From DATCRE01 sp964235605 (GTDB taxonomy: Bacteria; Bacteroidota; Bacteroidia; Cytophagales; Cyclobacteriaceae), in NCBI GenBank assembly GCA_964235605.1, contig CAXSCR010000006.1, positions 1 to 64,000 on the forward strand: a DNA stretch of 64,000 bases, in the 5' to 3' direction. Below are positions 60,435-64,000 of this stretch, one piece after another. The translations under genes and the position numbers were made by a program. The notes under the pieces were generated by a model, which worked only from the letters and a program-made list of their open reading frames with translations, did no database searches and had not been told where the DNA came from. Positions within the stretch are counted from its first letter, which is position 1, and the number at the start of each line of letters is the position of its first letter.

Positions 60435-61571
60435 GTGCTTCTTCATCGAATAGCTGTAAAAATTGCTTTCTTCATAAATGGCTTCATCTATGCCAATTGG
60501 ATTGCTCGCCTTCCTCGCATACAAGAAATCTACGATGCAGATAATGGAACCATAGGTTTGGTATTGTTAGCTTCTTCCATTGGAGCTGTTATAGCCATGC
60601 CCTTTACAGGCTGGGCAATCATAAAAAATGGAAGCAAACGTATTACGTTGCTTGCCGCGTTTTTGTATTGCGCCATTGTACCTATAATACCTTTCATGCC
60701 TGGTATCATTCCACTCATGATTTTGTTTTTTCTAATGGGTGTAGTTACCGGCATGCTTGATGTCGCCATGAATGCGCAAGCCGTAATGGTTGAAGTTCTT
60801 TATAAAAAGCCAATCATGACCTCCTTCCATGCTTTCTTTAGTATCGGTATGGCGCTAGGCGCGTGGTCTGGGGCTTTATTTATTGACCTCCATTATGACC
60901 TCTATGATCATTTTATCATTGTTGTAATTCTCGCCTTGATCGCCGTGTTATGGGCCAGCAGAAATTTAATCCACGATAAGCCCGACCCAACTATTCATAA
61001 TGATGAACCTTTATTCAGATTACCTACAACAGCTTTAGTTAGTGTTGGCGTTATAGCTTTCTGTTGTATGATGGGTGAAGGCGCTATGGGCGACTGGAGT
61101 GTGAACTACATGCAGAATATAGCACATGCAAATAAATCACTAGCGCCCATTGGCTTATCAGCTTTTGCAACCGCCATGACGCTGGGAAGAATTTTTGGCG
61201 ATCGCGTACGCACCCTTCTAGGAGATAAAAAGCTTATTATACTGGGTGGCTTAATTTCAACACTCGGACTTTCGCTTTCATTAATTTTTCTTCAACCCTA
61301 TGTTGTCATCATTGGATTTTTCCTGGTAGGTATTGGGCTGTCTAGTATTGTTCCCATTGCGTATAGCTTAGCGGGAAATGCAAAAGGACTTCCTCCAGGT
61401 GTGGGTCTTGCCATGGTAACTACGGTAGGTTATTCAGGCTTTCTTTTTGGTCCACCAATTATTGGATTTCTTGCAGATTGGCAAAATTTGCGCATTGCTT
61501 TAGGCGTGGTGGTTTGTCTATTTATAATTATGACGGTACTTGGCTTTCGGTATAAATCGAAGGAGGTATAA
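60435..61571 (+). CDS. MFS-family transporter
   Basis: A 378-residue permease with about twelve hydrophobic segments and the MFS loop between helices 2 and 3 (GWAIIKNGSKRITLLAAFLYCAI, a form of the G-x-x-x-D/N-R-x-G-R-R/K motif). The first helix region AFFINGFIYANWIARLPRIQEIYD and the segment GALFIDL... MGEGAMGDWSVNYMQ resemble sugar and drug efflux-like MFS proteins of the YbjJ/FsrA-like type. The start is GTG at 60435; no ATG gives a better N-terminus. The substrate cannot be assigned. The next gene, a small ArsR regulator, starts 62 bases later. Confidence 0.87.
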   Translation: MLLHRIAVKIAFFINGFIYANWIARLPRIQEIYDADNGTIGLVLLASSIGAVIAMPFTGWAIIKNGSKRITLLAAFLYCAIVPIIPFMPGIIPLMILFFLMGVVTGMLDVAMNAQAVMVEVLYKKPIMTSFHAFFSIGMALGAWSGALFIDLHYDLYDHFIIVVILALIAVLWASRNLIHDKPDPTIHNDEPLFRLPTTALVSVGVIAFCCMMGEGAMGDWSVNYMQNIAHANKSLAPIGLSAFATAMTLGRIFGDRVRTLLGDKKLIILGGLISTLGLSLSLIFLQPYVVIIGFFLVGIGLSSIVPIAYSLAGNAKGLPPGVGLAMVTTVGYSGFLFGPPIIGFLADWQNLRIALGVVVCLFIIMTVLGFRYKSKEV

Positions 61572-61633
61572 AAGGTCTTTGAACTTTTATACCTTAGAAA
61601 ACATTTTTAAATTATAAAATTTATAAAACGACA

Positions 61634-61930
61634 ATGGCTACAGCCACAAAACCAGATTTGAAATCAATCGCCAAGATCTCTAAAGCACTAGGTGATAAGA
61701 ACAGGCTCATTATGCTACTGCATATCACAAAAAAAGGTGGATCAGCGCAGTGTTCTGAAATTCATGATATCATAGATCTAACCCAACCTTCAGTTTCCCA
61801 TCATGTAAAAATCTTGGTTGAGGCGGGCCTAATTGAAGCAGAGAAGGAAGGAAGAAACTTTAAATACACACTGAATGTCAATGTGTTGGATACTTTTTTA
61901 AAATTTTTAGAGAATTTGAAGAACGATTAA
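61634..61930 (+). CDS. ArsR-family helix-turn-helix regulator
   Basis: This 98-residue protein is a single winged helix-turn-helix: ISKALGDKNRLIMLLHITKKGGSAQCSEIHDIIDLTQPSVSHHVKILVEAGLIEAEKEGRNFKYTLN. The recognition helix QPSVSHHVKIL is standard for ArsR. There is one Cys (GSAQCSEIH), but no CxC metal-binding pair is present, so it is probably not a classic metal sensor. It may respond to a redox or organic signal and control the adjacent Old Yellow Enzyme gene, which starts 98 bases downstream. Confidence 0.9.
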   Translation: MATATKPDLKSIAKISKALGDKNRLIMLLHITKKGGSAQCSEIHDIIDLTQPSVSHHVKILVEAGLIEAEKEGRNFKYTLNVNVLDTFLKFLENLKND

Positions 61931-62028
61931 TTCCTTTTTTTTGTATTAATACATCGAAACTTTTGAATATATCAATGTTTAGATGCTATATGCTTTAAAA
62001 CGCTCCATTAACTTATTACAAACCACAA

Positions 62029-63132
62029 ATGACTATGAGTAAACTTTTTTCAACCTTCAAACTCGGTGACATAACACTACAAAATAGAATAGTGATGGCA
62101 CCTATGACACGAAGCCGTGCCATAAATAACACACCAAATGATCTGATAGCCGAATTCTATTCACAGCGGGCGAATGCTGGGCTTATTATTACAGAAGGGA
62201 CTTCACCTTCACCAAACGGTTTGGGCTATGCAAGAATCCCGGGTATCTATAACCAAGAACAAATTGAGGGATGGAAGAAAGTAACGACTGCCGTTCATAA
62301 AAAAAACGGAAAGATTTTCGTACAACTCATGCACACAGGCCGTGTCACACATCCTGGTAATCTGCCTAAAGGTGGCGAAGTATTAGCACCCTCCGCAGTG
62401 AAACTAGTTAACACTTTAATGTGGGTTGATGGGGAAGGTCAACAAGAAATGCCCATAGCCAAAGCGATGACTGCAGAAGATATAGAAACAGTAATTGCAG
62501 AACATGTGCAAGCCGCCAAAAATGCAATTGAGGCAGGCTTTGATGGCGTTGAAGTACATGGCGCAAATGGATATCTTCTTGAACAATTTACGAACCCACA
62601 TGCGAACGTAAGGACAGATGAGTATGGTGGTGACATTGAAAACCGTTCAAGACTATTGCTTGATGTCGTTAAGGGTATTGCCGACGCTATAGGAAATAAT
62701 TTAGTTGGTGTTCGATTATCTCCTTATGGTGTAAACAATGAAACACATCATTACCCTGAGATTGAATCAACTTATGATTATATCTCTACGAAATTAAGTG
62801 AACTTAACATTTTGTACATACACTTAGTAGATCACTCATCAATGGGCGCGCCGGCTGTATCGGAAAGTGTAGTTGATACTATACGAAATAACTTTACTAA
62901 TGATTTGATACTATCAGGTAATTACAATGCTGAAAGGGCGGAGGCTGTTTTAGAGAATGGCAAAGCAAATTTAGTTGCGTTCGGCCGACCATTTATTGCT
63001 AACCCTGATTTTGTTGAACGCATAAAAAATAACCTTCCGCTAAATCAACCTAAGTTTGATTTGTTTTATACACAAGGGGCTGAAGGATATGTTGATTATC
63101 CAGTATTTGAAGATGTTAGCGTGACGCATTAA
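62029..63132 (+). CDS. Old Yellow Enzyme family NADH:flavin oxidoreductase
   Basis: A 367-residue FMN enzyme of the OYE/NemA type, which reduces activated alkenes and often electrophiles or nitro compounds. The start LFSTFKLGDITLQNRIVMAPMTRSRAINNTPNDLIAEFYSQRANAGLIITEGT contains the flavin-binding MAPMTR, the substrate pair is in VEVHGANGYLLEQF (HxxN), and FVQLMHTGRVTHP and the final FGRPFIANPDFVERI are family marks. The gene follows an ArsR-family regulator, a pairing often seen in reactive-electrophile responses. Inducer and substrate are inferred only. Confidence 0.94.
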   Translation: MTMSKLFSTFKLGDITLQNRIVMAPMTRSRAINNTPNDLIAEFYSQRANAGLIITEGTSPSPNGLGYARIPGIYNQEQIEGWKKVTTAVHKKNGKIFVQLMHTGRVTHPGNLPKGGEVLAPSAVKLVNTLMWVDGEGQQEMPIAKAMTAEDIETVIAEHVQAAKNAIEAGFDGVEVHGANGYLLEQFTNPHANVRTDEYGGDIENRSRLLLDVVKGIADAIGNNLVGVRLSPYGVNNETHHYPEIESTYDYISTKLSELNILYIHLVDHSSMGAPAVSESVVDTIRNNFTNDLILSGNYNAERAEAVLENGKANLVAFGRPFIANPDFVERIKNNLPLNQPKFDLFYTQGAEGYVDYPVFEDVSVTH

Positions 63133-63682
63133 TTATAAAAAAGAAAAGTGGTTAGATACTTGTATTTTTTATTACTGATTATGGAGCGGTTAGTTTTCTA
63201 ATTACGTTTCCCTCGTTCTAATAAATTGTCTGCCAGTCCATGCGGATTTCATGGAAAGAGTGTAGGGCATGTAGGTGTAAGTTATAGTGCTGCGGTCGAC
63301 GAGCGATCGCAGCACTATAACTTAACAATTCGCTAGCGCCTATGGCGCGTCGCATTTTCTTCCTGGTGTCAGCTTATTAGAATTAAAACATATTGATTAG
63401 CATTATCCTTATTAAAGGCCGTTAATTTCAATTAGTTAAATATTATTTTATGATACGTTTCTGCTTTTGACAGAGAGAGTTCTTAGAAGAAAGAATCTAC
63501 GGCGAATGAGAAAAATTTATTAGCAATAGGCTGGCAAAACAAACAGCACGAGCTGCAAAGAACTCGAACACCAAGAAAAAAATATGAATGACGTTAACAA
63601 TTTCTGATCGGGCCTACCAACCTTTATTAACGTATTTAGCATTCCCACTCCTTGTCAATCTCTAGTTCTACATCTTGTGATT
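63133..63682. other. 550-base gene-free region with large hairpin
   Basis: No credible gene. It contains a 21-bp hairpin (63278-63324), a second short hairpin tip GCGCC/GGCGC (63336-63348), and the inverted 9-mers TTCTAATAA (63216-63224) and TTATTAGAA (63374-63382) that could bound a small element. The right half (63440-63680) is AT-rich with no further structure seen. Confidence 0.6.
63278..63324. repeat. 21-bp hairpin with 5-base loop
   Basis: Left arm 63278-63298 (starting TAAGTTATAGTGCTGCGG) pairs with 63304-63324 at all positions, with one G-T wobble, around loop ACGAG. Its build, a long stem with a five-base loop, matches the two hairpins at 9590-9688, although the stem sequence differs. 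Confidence 0.85.
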
Positions 63683-64000
63683 TCAATAATTTGAATATCT
63701 TACATAAGTCGAGCCCATATAGACCCAAAACTTGTACTTAACTTTTTTGTTATCATAAACAATGATCATACAATATGCTCCTTTTTTACCAAATTTGAAA
63801 ATTATCTTGTTCGCTAAAAGCAAATCTATTACAACAGGTTTACGAAATATAACTCTTGGATATCTTATAACTATTTTATTTTCGTATACATCAAAAAGTA
63901 AAGAATATCGTAGAAAAAAAAAGGCTACCAATATTATCAACAAGATTATAACCCCAGAATCTTCCATTGTACTAAATGCCCATTTGTATTGAGATAACAC
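63683..64000 (-). CDS. small membrane protein fragment, unknown (window edge)
   Basis: An open frame runs on the minus strand from the right edge of the window to a stop at 63683, giving at least 105 residues. It contains one membrane helix (about 14-35, DSGVIILLIILVAFFFLRYSLLF) followed by a basic, beta-rich stretch (NKIVIRYPRVIFRKPVVIDLLLANKIIFKFGKKGAYCMIIVYDNKKVKYKFW) that could be a PH-like domain, as in bacterial membrane proteins of unknown role. The GTG at the edge might be the start, or the gene may continue outside the window. Family not recognised. Confidence 0.5.
   Translation of the reverse strand: MLSQYKWAFSTMEDSGVIILLIILVAFFFLRYSLLFDVYENKIVIRYPRVIFRKPVVIDLLLANKIIFKFGKKGAYCMIIVYDNKKVKYKFWVYMGSTYVRYSNY

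Noticed and set aside
63440..63680. Possible remnant of a transposase in the right-hand gap
   Set aside because: Translated fragments in all frames are short, contain stops and match no family convincingly.

Overview
The window looks like chromosomal DNA of an AT-rich member of the Bacteroidota, most likely order Cytophagales (an inference from gene content; no rRNA gene is present to prove it). Supporting signs are the ubiE-porT pair typical of type IX secretion bacteria, a PorE-like TPR/PD40/OmpA protein, the long bacteroidetal/plant-type IspG, small families mostly seen in Bacteroidota (DUF5606, DUF6728-like, DUF6588-like), a bacteroidetal arginine decarboxylase, and sensors carrying the coiled-coil motif EELQATQEEM that is common in this group. 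No rRNA, tRNA, CRISPR array, recognisable prophage or autonomous insertion sequence was found.

Layout. 0-5.6 kb: an SRAP-family (YedK/HMCES-like) protein that lacks three of the four catalytic residues, a lipoprotein, a MmcQ/YjbR protein, ispG and an SDR. 5.7-9.4 kb: an MlaE/MlaF-like lipid transporter pair, a TetR regulator with two palindromic operators (one in front of itself, one in front of an alpha/beta hydrolase), and a NudK-like Nudix hydrolase with an apparent 5' frameshift. 9.4-13.7 kb: a repeat-rich island holding a MITE-like element with two large hairpins and a pair of about 150-bp inverted repeats that bracket an NtrC-type response regulator, a multiply frameshifted histidine kinase and an unusual acyl carrier protein. 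13.7-23.8 kb: lipid kinase, two NAD(P)-dependent oxidoreductases, a DUF4442/Mpo1-like pair, a small glycan-type locus (GNAT-like, GT2, sulfotransferase, PhyH-type dioxygenase), rsgA and waaA. 23.9-34.8 kb: envelope and housekeeping genes including lysC, engB, the PorE-like protein, ubiE/menG and porT.

34.8-46.7 kb is the most interesting block. Seven sensor and regulator genes plus an ABC transporter all lie on the minus strand: a HAMP-GAF sensor, CheR, a receiver-less CheB, a membrane GAF protein, a large Cache-HAMP-GAF-PAS-PAS-PP2C phosphatase (SiaA/RsbU-like), a SiaB-like kinase, a SiaC-like phosphoprotein with Thr68 conserved, and a TerB/ABC/ABC2 fusion transporter. It resembles a SiaABC partner-switching module without the diguanylate cyclase SiaD, joined to a methylation pair without chemoreceptors and to an ABCG-like exporter as possible output.

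46.9-64 kb: saccharopine dehydrogenase-like protein, WYL regulator, an ECF sigma factor overlapping a small membrane protein, divergent arginase and arginine decarboxylase genes, fmt, folA, a frameshifted SDR, a DUF4197 lipoprotein, cinA, a 2-oxoacid dehydrogenase E2, plsC, gatC, an MFS permease, an ArsR-family regulator and an Old Yellow Enzyme, ending in a fragment of an unrecognised membrane protein. Several genes (nudK-like, histidine kinase, one SDR) carry single-base frameshifts, most at or beside short homopolymers, so both real gene decay and consensus sequencing error must be considered.
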